DNA of 64,000 nt, from positions 12,544,338 to 12,608,337 of the forward strand of contig CM060199.1 in NCBI GenBank assembly GCA_030562195.1, read 5' to 3'. The notes under the pieces are model-generated. The model was not told the DNA's origin, ran no database searches, and worked only from the letters and a program-made list of their open reading frames with translations. The stretch is from Nipponacmea schrenckii. Lineage: Eukaryota; Mollusca; Gastropoda; Lottiidae. This document shows positions 1 through 13,000 of this stretch, piece by piece (position 1 is the stretch's first letter; each line of letters opens with the position of its first letter). A program made the translations under genes and the position numbers.

Positions 1-264
1 GCCATGTGGACATGGATAACCACTCTTTTGATGTATAAAATACAAGTTAAAAAGAACCAATTGATATACAAACAAGTCAATGTCACAGAGTTTAATCTAT
101 CATCAAAGTAAATCATACAGAAGCAAAAATTTACCAATGTACAAATTAAGATGCTTATTCAAAATTTCCCACAAATTATAGTCTGGAAGAGCCTTTTAAC
201 TGTCACATTCTTGAAATAAATCTATATTATTTAGCAATGTACATATAACAATGTAATTGGTTAG

Positions 265-1070
265 TAAATGTGTAGTAAACATGCTAAAATAGTGAGATTA
301 GCGTGAACAAGTTAACTCTATTATCCAATAACAAAAACTTTAAACAAGCTCAATAAATGTCTCTAAATTGTCTTTGCAAAGATTGTTAAATAAATGACAT
401 GCTATAACATGAATGTACAAAATCAAAAGAATCAAAGAACCAAGTAACACACAAATCTGAGCAAATTGAAAAGAAAAATATTTTGAAGAACTATTGTTGA
501 GATATTTTCTATGGAAGGGAATAGCTGCCATAATTAGATGCAATGAAGAAGTGTTTAATTCCATTGTAATACGTCAAATGACATGTGTGATAAAACAAGA
601 TACATTAATATAAAAAACATATGACAACTTTTGTTAAAGTAAATTGTTTTAAAACAAAAGTTTTATGTTTAACGGTAAGATCACTCTTGTTTTTGTAGAA
701 TATAATATTATTAAATTTACATTTTAAAATTAAAGGTTTGAAAATGTGTAGTAAACATGCTAAAATTGGATTTGGGGTGAAAAAGTTTTTTTCCAATTAC
801 ATTTAAAAACTCATTGTCTCAAAATTGTTTTGCGATTTTTAAATAAATGACATGCCTATCACGTGACCAAAAAAAAAAATCAAAAGAACCAGTCCCAATT
901 TGGAAATTAAAAAAGAAAAATATTTTGAAAAACGTTTGAATGAATTTTTCGGCAGGGAATAGTCCATGTTTAATAATGAAGTTTTTAAATTTGGGGGAAA
1001 AACCCAAATTAAATTGTGAAAAAACAATTACATTTCTCATATGAAACTTTTGTTGAAGTTTGTTTAAAAC
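265..1070. repeat. Tandemly duplicated ~480-bp AT-rich unit
   Basis: Two diverged copies in the same orientation start near 265 and 745. Both carry the phrase gtgtagtaaacatgctaaaa, then a tract around taaataaatgacatgc, then a match around gaaaaatattttgaa. The second copy is much more decayed, with expanded homopolymers. No protein is convincing in any frame. A third, inverted copy lies at 2218-2432. This may be the arm of an inverted-repeat transposon or segmental repeat debris; the family is not recognised. Confidence 0.6.
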
Positions 1071-2217
1071 TTTTGTTTCGGTAAATCCTCTTTTTTTTAA
1101 AATTTTTTTGGCATTTTCTTAATTTGTCACACATCCTCTCGAAAATAAAATTGGTTATTCGCTTGAGATAACCCAATTACCCTTACTTTTGATACTTTTT
1201 TTATTTTTTACGTTCAACATGCCCAAACCCGGGGAGCTAAAAAATGCATATCATTCAAATTCCCAGGGTTTTGTTTTGTTCCAGACAGACCAGTGAAAAC
1301 CCACCGATTTATGATAATAATGATTCTAAAAATTTGGGTCAAGAAATTGTGCCTTTTTTCTCTTTTAAGGCTCGACTATTTAACCTTTCCCTTAAAGTGT
1401 AGTGGAATGCAAAGAGCGGCCTTATTTTTTTGGCATTCATTTTACCATAGTAAAAATCAAAGTATTTGTTGGGGGGAAGGGGGACGTGATTTTGTTTTCT
1501 GGCACAGGCAAATCATCGGAATTTGAAGTGAGGTGGGATGCAGCTTGTCCTAGAAGCTCCGCGACCTAAAAATCAGATGTGTCTAAATAGATCAGTGGAA
1601 TTCAACCTTTTCAAGCAATGTCCCCATTTTTTGGTTAATGAAAAGTTCGCGTCTCCTAGTTCATTTCAAATATTGACTTTAAAGGCCTTGCATTAAATCT
1701 CAAACCATAACATGTTCACAGACACAACATTTTTTTTTTTTTTGCGATTATATGTTGTTCGCGTGACCTAAAAGTTTTCCGACATCCCCAAGGTTGAAAA
1801 CCACTGAAATAGATAATGCCAAAAAAAATAAAGAAAAGAAAAACAATTCTTAACCTTGAAAGGGGCTTTAGCAAAGAGACAGTTTAAGCAAAGGCTTAAA
1901 TAAGCAAACTTAAATGGGAAATCGAAAATGTTATGCATAATAAATTGTTGACCCAAATAAAGAATCATTATTATTATCATGGAAATTGGTGGCGAAAATT
2001 CATTTACCGTCTGTCATGAAGAACAAGACTATAAATTCCACTGGGAGCAGTTCTTATATGATTTCTATTTTTTGGTCACGTGATGGTCATGTGATGAACG
2101 TAAAAGATACGACAAAAGAGATATGACAAAAGTGAAATGTAAAAAGAGAAACTGCACGCGACAAATAACCAGTGTGTTATGAAGGGGGGTTTGTGACATA
2201 CATCTAATGTAAAAAAT
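1071..2217. other. No gene seen; AT-rich filler between inverted copies
   Basis: Short open frames only, no recognisable protein. It contains homopolymer-rich stretches (1080-1250) and a poly-T run near 1731-1743. It probably lies in, or downstream of, the large NPHP1 intron that starts at 4031 on the minus strand. Confidence 0.5.
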
Positions 2218-2432
2218 TTTTAGTAATATTATATTCTACAAAAACAAGAGTGATCTTGCCGTTAAACATACAACTTTTGTTTTAAAACAGTTTACTTTAA
2301 CAAAAGCAGTCATATGTCTTTTGATATTAAGGTATTTTGTTTTATTACACATGTCATTTGACTAATTACAATGGAATTAGACACTTCTTCATTGCATCTA
2401 ATTATGGCAGCTATTCCCTTCCATAATTTTCA
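2218..2432. repeat. Inverted copy of the 480-725 segment
   Basis: Read in reverse complement, this segment follows 480-725 closely. It includes the tracts around caatggaattagacacttct and ctacaaaaacaagagtgatc. With 480-725 it forms inverted arms of about 215-245 bp separated by about 1.5 kb. Confidence 0.7.
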
Positions 2433-2924
2433 CTTCAGAAATTACTTGTATTTGTACTAGGTGAGAAGTAAACAAGTTTCTTCAAAATCCCTTTTACAAT
2501 AGTGTCCTGTAGTGGTTTGAAACAAACACAAGCAGAAGATAAGATTTTTCGTTTTGAAAAGTGTCTGAATTATTCAATTAAAGTCAATAAATTGTTGCCA
2601 ACTAATTTTTTTTTATTCAATTCACATAATTGTGTAAACTTTGCATGTTCCTTTGTAATAATCTTTTAAGGAGTTGTATTGTTTTTTATTTTTAATTTGC
2701 TCAGTCCTGTACAACAACATGATAAACATGTAATAATCTTACCTGATTCACCTTAAAATTTATAATTAGATCAAATTAGACAACATGGAAAAGAATGTGA
2801 TAATTATATAGAATTATGAAACATAATAAAACCTTCTGGTCTTATATAGACACTAATTGACATATGAAGATTGGTCAGAGACAACAAAACCAAACAGATT
2901 TACAGGAATCTTGTACCTTTTGAT

Positions 2925-3475
2925 CACAACCCATTAGTTAAAACCTATTTTCAGATCACAACCCATTAATCAAAACATATTTTCAGATCACAACCCATTA
3001 ATCAAAACTTTTTTCAGATCACAACCCATTAGTCAAAACATATTTTCAGATCACAACCCATTAGTCAACCCATTAATCAAAACATATTTTCAGATCACAA
3101 CCCATTAATCAGAACTTTTTTCAGATCACAACCCATTAGTCAAAACATATTTTCAGATCACAACCCATTAGTCAAAACATATTTTTAGCTCACAACCCAT
3201 TAGTCAAAACATATTTTCAGATCACAGCCCATTAGTCAAAACATATTTTCAGATCACAACCCATTAGTCAAAACATATTTTCAGATCACCACCCATTAGT
3301 TAAAACCTATTTTCAGATCACCACCCATTAGTTAAAACATATTTTTGGATTGCCACCCATTAGTTAAAACCTATTTTTTTTAGATCACCACCCATAAGTT
3401 AAAACATATTTTCAGATCACAACCCATTAGTCAAAACCTATTTTCATATCACAACCCATTAGTCAAATTCAATTT
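2925..3475. repeat. Minisatellite, 32-bp unit, about 17 copies
   Basis: Contiguous imperfect copies of a unit built on agatcacaacccattagtca followed by aaacatatttt. The spacing is 32 bp, for example from 3121 to 3153. Variants replace tcaca with tcacc, or agtc with atca or agtt, mostly in runs, as expected of local duplication. There are no unique spacers, so it is not a CRISPR array. Confidence 0.9.
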
Positions 3476-3489
3476 CTGATCACTGATAA

Positions 3490-3705
3490 ATGAAAAGAAA
3501 CAGCATTATAGGAACAAATCCTTACAATTTGTCATGCATAGAGAAATTAAGAGTGAAATCACTGAAGCCCATCCCAACATCTACATATCAATCATCTAAT
3601 CAATGCAAAGAATCAGCATATAGGAACAAATCCTTACAATTTGTCATGCATAGACGAGATTAAGCCCACTTAAGATCACTTAAGCCCATTCCAATATCTA
3701 ATAAA
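3490..3705. repeat. Direct duplication, two ~110-bp copies
   Basis: The phrase ggaacaaatccttacaattt followed by gtcatgcatag occurs near 3507 and 3617, each followed by a diverged tail ending in aagcccat and a short caa(c/t)atct. No coding content. Confidence 0.75.
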
Positions 3706-4031
3706 ATTATTAATATTAAAAAAGCATAGATTAAATAGAAATGAGTGAAATTTAAAACAAAATATTCTAAATATGTAAAAGCACTTACACTTTTCACACA
3801 AGAAATACACAATTCAAACAAAATTCCTATAAAAAAATTAAGAAAAAATTGAATACATTGTCATCAGTTATAGGTTCACAGGCCATTTTTAGACAATAGT
3901 CTTAGACTAAATCAAGGGACATAACTCAAATCACACATACAAAGGAAAAGCACTGTTGTCTGAGATAAATGTCCACATTTTAACATTTTAAAACTATTAA
4001 ATTAAAGAATAGGTTGATTAACTTGACTTAC

Positions 4032-7000
4032 CAATATTACTATTAGTACTGTTACTTCTAATAAAAAACTCATTATGTAAGTGGACATCCATGAGATCTG
4101 AAATCTATGAAGCAATAATGGATAATAATTAGCAAATGGTTAACGAAATACTAGAAGTGGTTGAGTGTCAACAAAAGTCTGACTTTAAAAGACACTGAGT
4201 ATGGCTTCTGAACTTGAAGTGGATTCCTGACGCTCGCGATATTTTATTGTCCAGCAGACGACAATTGCTACAATCGCTAATCTTAGTCTTAAAGATACAA
4301 TCACAAATATATCTCACCTTTGAATTAAAAGACCAATTTCTTTCTGTTTTGTCTTCTGCTGCCACTCTGATAGTGTGTATATTACTCAATACCTAGAATC
4401 AAAGCAAGTCTTGTTTTGAAAATATCAGTATCTTTCAATGAATGTAACAATTAACAATTGAAATATTGAGCATTTAATTTTGGTAAAATTGGAACGGTAC
4501 TTACATTTTGACCATCAAATAAACACATTCTAACATATCTTCTTTGTACTATTATCCCTGAAATGGCAATGGAAAATTAAATAACATATAACTTTTGCAA
4601 TTAAGAATAAAGAAAAGTACATAAGTTACAACTGATCTGTTGAAATATTTATTGACCTGAGTGAAGAAAAGGCAGTCAAAGGTCAGAGAATAGTGGAGAA
4701 GAAAAGCAATGCCTTGAAGTGAGCATTTCAATGACAATGACATTAGTTTATATTTTCTAAAATTATCAAACTGTGGTTGATTTTTGGATCATTGTACTGT
4801 CTCCCATAGACATTTTTTTCCAAGTAAGCTCCTCTAAGCAGCATCACTTGCAGAGTAACACTGGGTTAAAAAAGTGGATCTTAATCAAATTCACTCACTC
4901 CAATAAAAATACCAGATTGAAATAAACAGTGAAATTAGGGCTGCAACGATACTCAAAGCCACTTTACGATACAGTATCACCAACAAAGCATGCGATTCCA
5001 TAGTATCACAATCCATCGACAAAAATTGATTTCGAAAATTTGTTTAATAAAATTTGGGTTTAAATCACAATGAAAATTCTTGACAGAAAAATAAATATTT
5101 TGAACACTACTTAAGTATTAAGTGTTTACTATTGGAATTTTTTTAGACGGAAATTTATAAATTGCATCTTAATTGCAAGCTATTGACATAGGGTGAATGT
5201 AGAAAGAAAATTTAGATATCGTCTGACGTATCACAATATGAATGTTAAAAAAAAACGGTTAGCGAAATTTGAAAATTAACCGTGATGCATCGATGTATCG
5301 ATAAATCGTTGCAGCCCTTAGTGAAATGTTGTGTTACCTGTGGCTGGCGGTGGTATTTGTTGACATGATACTACTGTTATTACTCTTTCTAATCTTACTT
5401 CTACTGCTCTCATCTATAAATAATATTATAAATTGTTTATAACTATAAATAATATTATAAATTGTTTGTAACTATAAATAATATTATAAATTGTTTGTAA
5501 CTATAAATAATATTATAGACTGTTTGTATCTATAAATAATATTATAGATTGTTTGTAACTATAAATAATATTATAAATTGTTTGTAACTATAAATAATAT
5601 AATAAATTGTTTGTATCTATAAATAATATTATAAATTGTTTGTAACTATAAATAATATTATAGATTGTTTGTAACTATAAATAATATTATAAATTGTTTG
5701 TAACTATAAATAATATTATAAATTGTTTGTATCAATAAATAATATTATAAATTGTTTGTAACTATAAATAATATTATAGATTGTTTGCAACTATAAATAA
5801 TATTATAAATTGTTTTTAACTATAAATAATATTATAAATTGTTTGTAACTATAAATAATATTATAGACTGTTTGTAACTATAAATAATATTATAAATTGT
5901 TTGTAACTATAAATAATATTATAGACTGTTTGTATCTATAAATAATATTATAAATTGTTTGTAACTATAAATAATATTATAGATTGTTTGTAACTATAAA
6001 TAATATTATAAATTGTTTGTAACTATAAATAATATTATTAATTGTTTGTATCTATAAATAATATTATAGATTGTTTGTAACTATAAATAATATTATAAAT
6101 TGTTTGTAACTATAAATAATATTATAAATTGTTTGTAACTATAAATAATATTATAAATTGTTTGTAACTATAAATAATATTATAAATTGTTTGTTACTAT
6201 TCATAATGCGCAAATCCAGTTTAGCTGGATCAAGGCTTTGATCATCTGATGTAAATAACTTTCAATATGAGAAACAAGCTAATGGCAATGTGAAGGTCAT
6301 GTTCAGAGATCCAATATCTTTTAGAAAAGAATGAAATAAATATTTTACCTCTCCACTGGCAGGATTAAACAGAAGATCTCTATAACCCAAATTTGATTCA
6401 CTTAGTTTAGGTGCTAAGAAATTTTTCATTCGAAATTTTTCACCTTGAAAAATAAAGCAGTTTGTATAATATTAACTCTTTCATACAGACAGGTCTAATA
6501 ACAATGAGGCCTACAAAATAAATGATAAGAACCCAATGTGAACTAAATGATATAAGAACCCAATGTGAACTATATGATATAAGAACCTCATGTGAACTAT
6601 ATGTTATAAGAACCCAATGTGAACTATATGATATAAGAACCCATGTTAACTATATGATATAAGAACCCAATGTGAACTATATGATATAAGAACCCCATGT
6701 GAACTATATGATATAAGGACCTAAATAAACTGAATTATATGATAAAAACTGAAACTTAATTGTATTTTATGACAAGAACCTAAATTGTATTATATGACAA
6801 GAACCTAAATTAAACTTTGAGTACCTAAACAAAGTGCATTACATGATAAGAACCTAAACTAAACTGTTTAATAGGATAAGGAACTAAACTGTATTATATG
6901 ATAAGAACCTAAACTGAACTGTGTAATACTTACTCTCATTAAAGTATTTTGATAAGGTTGGAAGTCTGAAACCTGGTGGACCAGCTCCCATAGCATGTAA

Positions 7001-10000
7001 TACATCAGTTACTAATGTCTAAAAAAAAAGGAATGATAATATGTCAGTGAGTGTCAGAGCTGAGCGTTAGTTAGAGTAATCCAGTCACTTAGTGACTTTA
7101 ACACTAAAAGTGTAACACAAAAAGCCAAAACAATAACACAACACTTATGTGAACTTGTGCTCTGACATTGTGTTAACTTTTATGGGTTAGTGTTGAAGAG
7201 ATAGGAAAACTCATGCTAAGACCGTGTTCTGAAATGATGAGTTGGGATTTGTGGAAAAGTAAAGAAGAACTTGATTAACCCTTGTGTTGAATTGTTTCCA
7301 AAATACCTTAAAGTGTAGTGTAACACAAGACTAACACATATACACTAATCTAACACAATCACCAAGTTCTGACCCCCACACAATGTAGGAATTTTAGCTT
7401 ATAGAATTTAGATTATGCTAATTACAAATTATTTTCATAATGTGTATTTTATGGTCTTCCTATTCTGTGTGTTTGAAATGGGTAACATCACAAGAATCAT
7501 GGAAGTTTTAATTTTTTCTGAATATAAACTGTTCAAACAGCTTTAAATTGATAGTTTCAATTTTACAGAATATTTGAAGAATTTGTTTCTCCTTACTACA
7601 GTACCTCAGTAACCGTTTTCTTGAGACTTCCCCACAACTCTCTACCACTGTAATGAAAATCATTTATCTCATTCTTGTTGATTGAATACATCCGCATATC
7701 AGACATAATACATTTAGATTTCCCCACAAGGTAAGATTAATAATATGCCTTATTCAAAAAACTAACTTGGAAGAAAAGAAATCTCAAATCAAAATGGCCT
7801 TAAACATAATTCAAATTACTACAATAACTGGTATTGCTGCAATCAAACCATACTTTGTAATTGTTTTCTGAAATGGTATCATACTTTTATAATAATGTCT
7901 TAATAATACCTTCTACGTTTGTGAGGAGTTTTTTCTCCATCTTGTTTCTCTTCTCCTTCCTCTTCTGAATCTCCATCATGTTCTTTATCTTCTTCTATAA
8001 TATCAAAATATAAACTTTATTCTAAATAAATACTGGACAAACATAACAGATTTTTTATTTTGATCCAGAACTATATACATTAAATACTAATTATACATAG
8101 TGTATATTCAATGACAATTAATCAAGACATCCACAATAGGGTAGGTCCTACCCGGTAGGATAACATAAAAATAATAATAATAATAAAATAATTAAATTAA
8201 TACCTTCATCATGTTGTTGAATAGATGAATACTGATTATATACCTGTAACATAACAATTATGAAATCTGTTAACTTTCACCACATTTATAAACAATTTTA
8301 ATCTTGAGCTCAAAAAGATTCTCAACAAGACAGGACATATAATATTTCAACACAAAGAGCGAGAGGTGAAAATTTTAGAAACAGTACTGCCCCATTTTTT
8401 CCTTTTTTGCACATTACTGATGTGATTTTATAATTTACCTTTAAATAAGTTTTGGGTACTAATCCTTGTTTTCCTGCATCATTTTCTGCCACCCACCAAC
8501 CATCTTCCCTATAATACATCATGATACATCAAGCTTGATATAATAAATCTTAAATATTTAAACTAATGCACCCTTTAATGTCCACTTTATCTAGTATGGT
8601 CTTGTATGGTAGTTTGAAGAATAAGTTGTATAATTACATGAATTTGGCAAACCATCCAAGTTTTTCTACTTCTCAATGGATTATAGAATCAAGGTAAAAT
8701 ATTTTGACATGCTTTAACTAAGAGATGATAAACAGGGATTCCTTAAAATATTTCATTGGATGGTCAAAATCATTCTATTATGGGTAAGTGTTCACAAAGT
8801 GATTCGAAACAAACTAAGTTATGAAATGAAGTATTGGTTAATGAAAAGAAATAAAATCAAATGAAATAAAATAAATGCTGAAATGAAATGAAATTGGTAT
8901 GTAAATAAATTAGATGTTGAAGTGAAATGGAATGGATTTCAACTTTCTACTGCTAAAACCCTTATTGCATTAATGTGACATCTGTTATATACAGGCAACA
9001 CTTACCCTCTGATGTGAGACATAGAAAGTTTCATAAAATAGTTAAAGATATTACAAATAAATAAAGAAGAAAGGCCATTCAAGTAAATGATATTTAATTT
9101 ATAACACATTGATTTCTTGAAATTAAAGTTAAATTTCTGTGCAGAAAGTCACAAAATCATTATCAGAAAAACAACAAGATGAAATACTTCTCGATAACTT
9201 TTAAAGACAACTGGTTAAATATCAGGTAAACAATGAAGAAGTTCCTGTAGATTCTGATATAAAGTAACAAAGTTAACTCTTTCAACTCTGTTACCAACCT
9301 AATAATAATGTAATATATACGCCAGCATCTTAATTGGAGTATTTATCTACAATCAGGGTTCAAAGGGGTTAATGTTTATATTTCTTACATATTTCAAGTA
9401 AGGTTATTTTTCTGATATATATACTAACCTCACTTCAATTATTCGAATAACTTCATCTTTTTTCACTGACAAATCCCCCTTTTCTACAGCTTCAAAATCA
9501 TCAACAGCAACAAATCTCTCAATCTGAAAAAATTATGCAAATTTAACAAAAATTCTTGCATGACATTACAAAATTTATTTGTGAAAGTATTGCTCAAGAA
9601 AGTGGGCATTATTGCCCTTTTGAATGTCTTCAAATTAGCTGCTGTAAACAATAATTACTTGTAGAAACATCTTTGAATTAACACAAATTTCATAATTAGA
9701 CTTACTCCTTGGGTAACCTCCAAGGTAGCCTTTGTCGTGTCTTCTTCTTCGTCTTCTTCTTCTTCATCATCATCTTCTTCAGATTCTTCCTCCTCTTCAC
9801 CTTCTTCTCCTTCACCTTCTTCTTCCTCTTCCCCCTCCTCTTCTTCAGATTCATCTTCCTCTTCCTCCTCATCCTCATGGTCAGCCTCATCCTTCTTAGA
9901 CTCTATCTTAGAAACTTCTTTTGAGGAAGAAGATGATGCCTTTGATGTTGATGAACGACTAGCCGGTTTTGGTGTCTTAGATTGTGATGCACTGCTGGTA

Positions 10001-13000
10001 ATGTTTGCAGATTCAGTTTTATTATCAGAAGAACTGCTTGGAACTACTGTGGAACTGCTGGTAGTTTTTTCAGAATGGGAAATCAATTTTCGGCTGGCAG
10101 GTTTTGGAGTGCTGGCTATCACCTTAGCCTTTTCTGGTTGTATCAAGTCTTCATCATCATCTTCTGAATCTTCTTCCTCTTCAGATTCTTCTTCTGAATC
10201 TTCTTCATATTCCAATGTCTTCACATAGTCAGTTTGATCCTTGGGGCTATAAAGGTAACAAAATTATGCCAATGTTAAGTAAGCTCTTATAAATTGTTAT
10301 TGAGTATTTTAACTTATTCTAGTTAAAATATAATATAAATATGTAATATACGCATGTTCTTGAAATAGAATAAAATGGAAATCTAATGCATCTATAGAAA
10401 TTTATTAGTGCCTATAACTTAGAGACGTGGTAATCACATAAACAGATGTTTTGAATATAGAATTACAGTATTTAAAATGACCAAGTCAATTCTAAATAAT
10501 TATTCATATATTGACATTTACTTTCAGACCTACCTTGTTTTCGCTGGTGTTGCATCCTGTTTTCTAACACTTTCAACAACAGCATGATCTTCTTCTTCAT
10601 CTTCTGTTTCTTCAAAGTCTTCTTCATCATCCCCCTCTATGGCCTCTTCAATATCATCATCTTCTTCTGATTCTTCTTCTGATTCTTCTTCTAGATCTTT
10701 CACTTCTGTTTTAGGTGTCTCAACTTTCTCCTTATTTTTCTTTTCATCCTTGTCCTTTTCTTTCTTATCCTTATCTTTCTTATCTTTGTCTTTTTTCTTA
10801 TCCTTGTTCTTTGTATCTTCATGAACACCTTCTCCCTCTTGAACATCTTCATTTTTCTTCTTCTCATCCTTTTTGTCTTTTCCTTTCTTGTCTTTGCTTT
10901 TCCCGTCTTTCTTATCCTTATCCTTACTTTTCTTATCCTTTGCCTTGGCATCTTTATCATCTGTTTCCTCATCATCAGTGTCATCATCAACCTCTTTATC
11001 ATTCTTTTCTTTCTTATCCTTTTTCTTATCTTTTTCTTTCCCTTTCTTATCTTTATTCTTATCTCTGTCCTCACCTTTCTTTTCCTTAACCTTATCTTTA
11101 CCTTTTGTACTATTCTTGGTTTCTTCTTGATTTTCTGCAAATTAAAGTGAAATATTATTACAAAGCATTACATCATAAAAAAAAAGAAGTAGCTTAAATT
11201 TTCATTAATTGTTCTTGTCTTTGAATGTGGGTTTGGGTTGTTACAATAATAAATTGGTTTTACTGGAAAAGTTTTGTTGTATGTCTCTGAAGCAAAGCAT
11301 CAAATGCCAAATGAACAATTCTTGAAACCACGATGTCTTCCGAAACGAAACTCTACAAAAATCCCTTTTATAACAATTTCTGTTGACATATTTTCAAAAC
11401 ACAATCATTCAAAATCATTTTCAATACTGTAAATTCATTGGTTAATATCACTGAATTTAAAATCCATTTTTCTGATTAACTAATCAGATGAAGACTAATA
11501 TGTTATAAGGCTAGCTTGATATGTAAAAGAAAACCTATAAAACTAAACCTGCAGTTTAAACAATTAAAAAAAATCCCCAAAAATAAATCTCAATAAATTA
11601 GCTAGGGTTACATCAAGGATTGAAAAATAAAAAATCTCTTTAAATCAACTTCCTGCCATTCTCTTCAGCAAGAGCCTGAGGAGACAAAAAAGAGTAAAGA
11701 AGCTGAAAGACAGCAAGGTAAAGAAATTTAAAGCATGAATATGCAATCATGTACTTGGTATATTTTAAGTCTTAAAGCAAATTTAAAACTGTATCTTATA
11801 GTAAAAACATCTTGAAAATTAGTTTTAAGCCTGGAAAAATTAATGCTTTCTCTATCTTCAGAAGAAAAAAATAAGAATGATTATAAATGTAAAGGGTCTT
11901 TTAATAAATTTATTTTAACCTGGTTATGATTGTCCATCTTAGCTATGAGAAAACTGATTTGTATGCTATTATAAATGATGCTCCAAATGTTTATTTAGCC
12001 CTGGTAGACAAAAATGTCAGAAGACCCTTCTTGCATCCCTCTAATAATATTGAAAAAAGCACTAATTATGAATTTGCTTTAAAGGTAAAATGCCATCCTG
12101 GCAGATCTTTTAGCAGAAGACATATAAGGCTCTTTAAAAATCTACTAAATCAAAATGAAAAATAACTTCATTTCTACCAGAAGAATAATGTTCATCCTCT
12201 TCTGCAATGGCCTCTAAACCTAATAACATAGATTCCAATTTAATACAGGAAACAAATGCTGTAAGTCTTTGAAACTAAAAGCTTATTTAATTCAGAGTGT
12301 TAACTCTTCCATAACAAACTCCTTTCTGTGCGTTGGACAAAATGAGCTTTTGAAAATAAGATAGATTCTGATTCACTGAGAGCCTAATACACATATTTGG
12401 TTCAAACCAAATCAAGTTATTTAAAATGTACTATGTCTACGAGAGAAAGTTAGTTTCTCCTGAAAGCATTATCTAGCAGATATTCTCATCATTATATTTG
12501 GCCAAAAACAACCATATAAAATGAAATAATATTATCATAAATGTCTTTACCTTGAGAAATAGCATTATCAGCCTCATCTTCCTCTTCACTTTCTTTTTCT
12601 TCTTCTTCTTCCTCTTCGTTAACTGGTGTATCTGATATTTCACCTGCTTCTTTCAATTCTCTATAATATTCAGTGTGGGATAAAATCAAATTGTAAATTC
12701 GGAAAAGAACTAACAGTACGTACAATTTAAGAGAAAAAAATATTAGACACATTCAAGATTTTAATTGCAGTGCGTTCTATCGTAGCGCTATTTATGTGGT
12801 GTCTCAATGTTATACCCTGGCGACTTAAGACAACTTGAACCATTAGTGACCTTTCGATTTGTATATTGCTTCGACATTGTCTATCCAATGCTATATATAT
12901 ATTTTTTGTACGATATCTACTTTTGGTTTCATCGCCATCTGAAAATTGCGAATTTAATATATAAAACAATCTACTTTGTATTGGGTATTATTCTCTACGT

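Noticed and set aside
340..564. 74-codon minus-strand frame
   Set aside because: It lies in the repeat unit, and the inverted copy at 2218-2432 does not preserve coding pattern.
2925..3475. CRISPR-like regular 32-bp repeats
   Set aside because: Units are contiguous without unique spacers, there are no cas genes, and the setting is a eukaryotic intron.
7049..7385. Imperfect inverted ends (gtcagagct / agttctgac) suggesting a MITE
   Set aside because: Pairing is patchy and no target duplication was found; too weak to call.
9709..10228. Ser-rich (163 codons) and Phe-rich open frames on plus
   Set aside because: They are the antisense of the Glu/Asp-rich NPHP1 exon; GAA/GAT codons read backwards give Ser/Phe.
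10639..11150. Several overlapping low-complexity frames on both strands
   Set aside because: Shadows of the KDKK-rich NPHP1 exon 10534-11134, which alone has matched splice sites and phase.
11669..11717. Plus-strand exon-like module (acceptor, [22 protein letters not shown])
   Set aside because: It is on the wrong strand for NPHP1 and isolated, with no flanking plus-strand exons; probably chance or an inverted exon scrap.
11926..12165. 79-codon plus-strand frame
   Set aside because: Sits in an NPHP1 intron, no recognised domain, no splice or promoter support.
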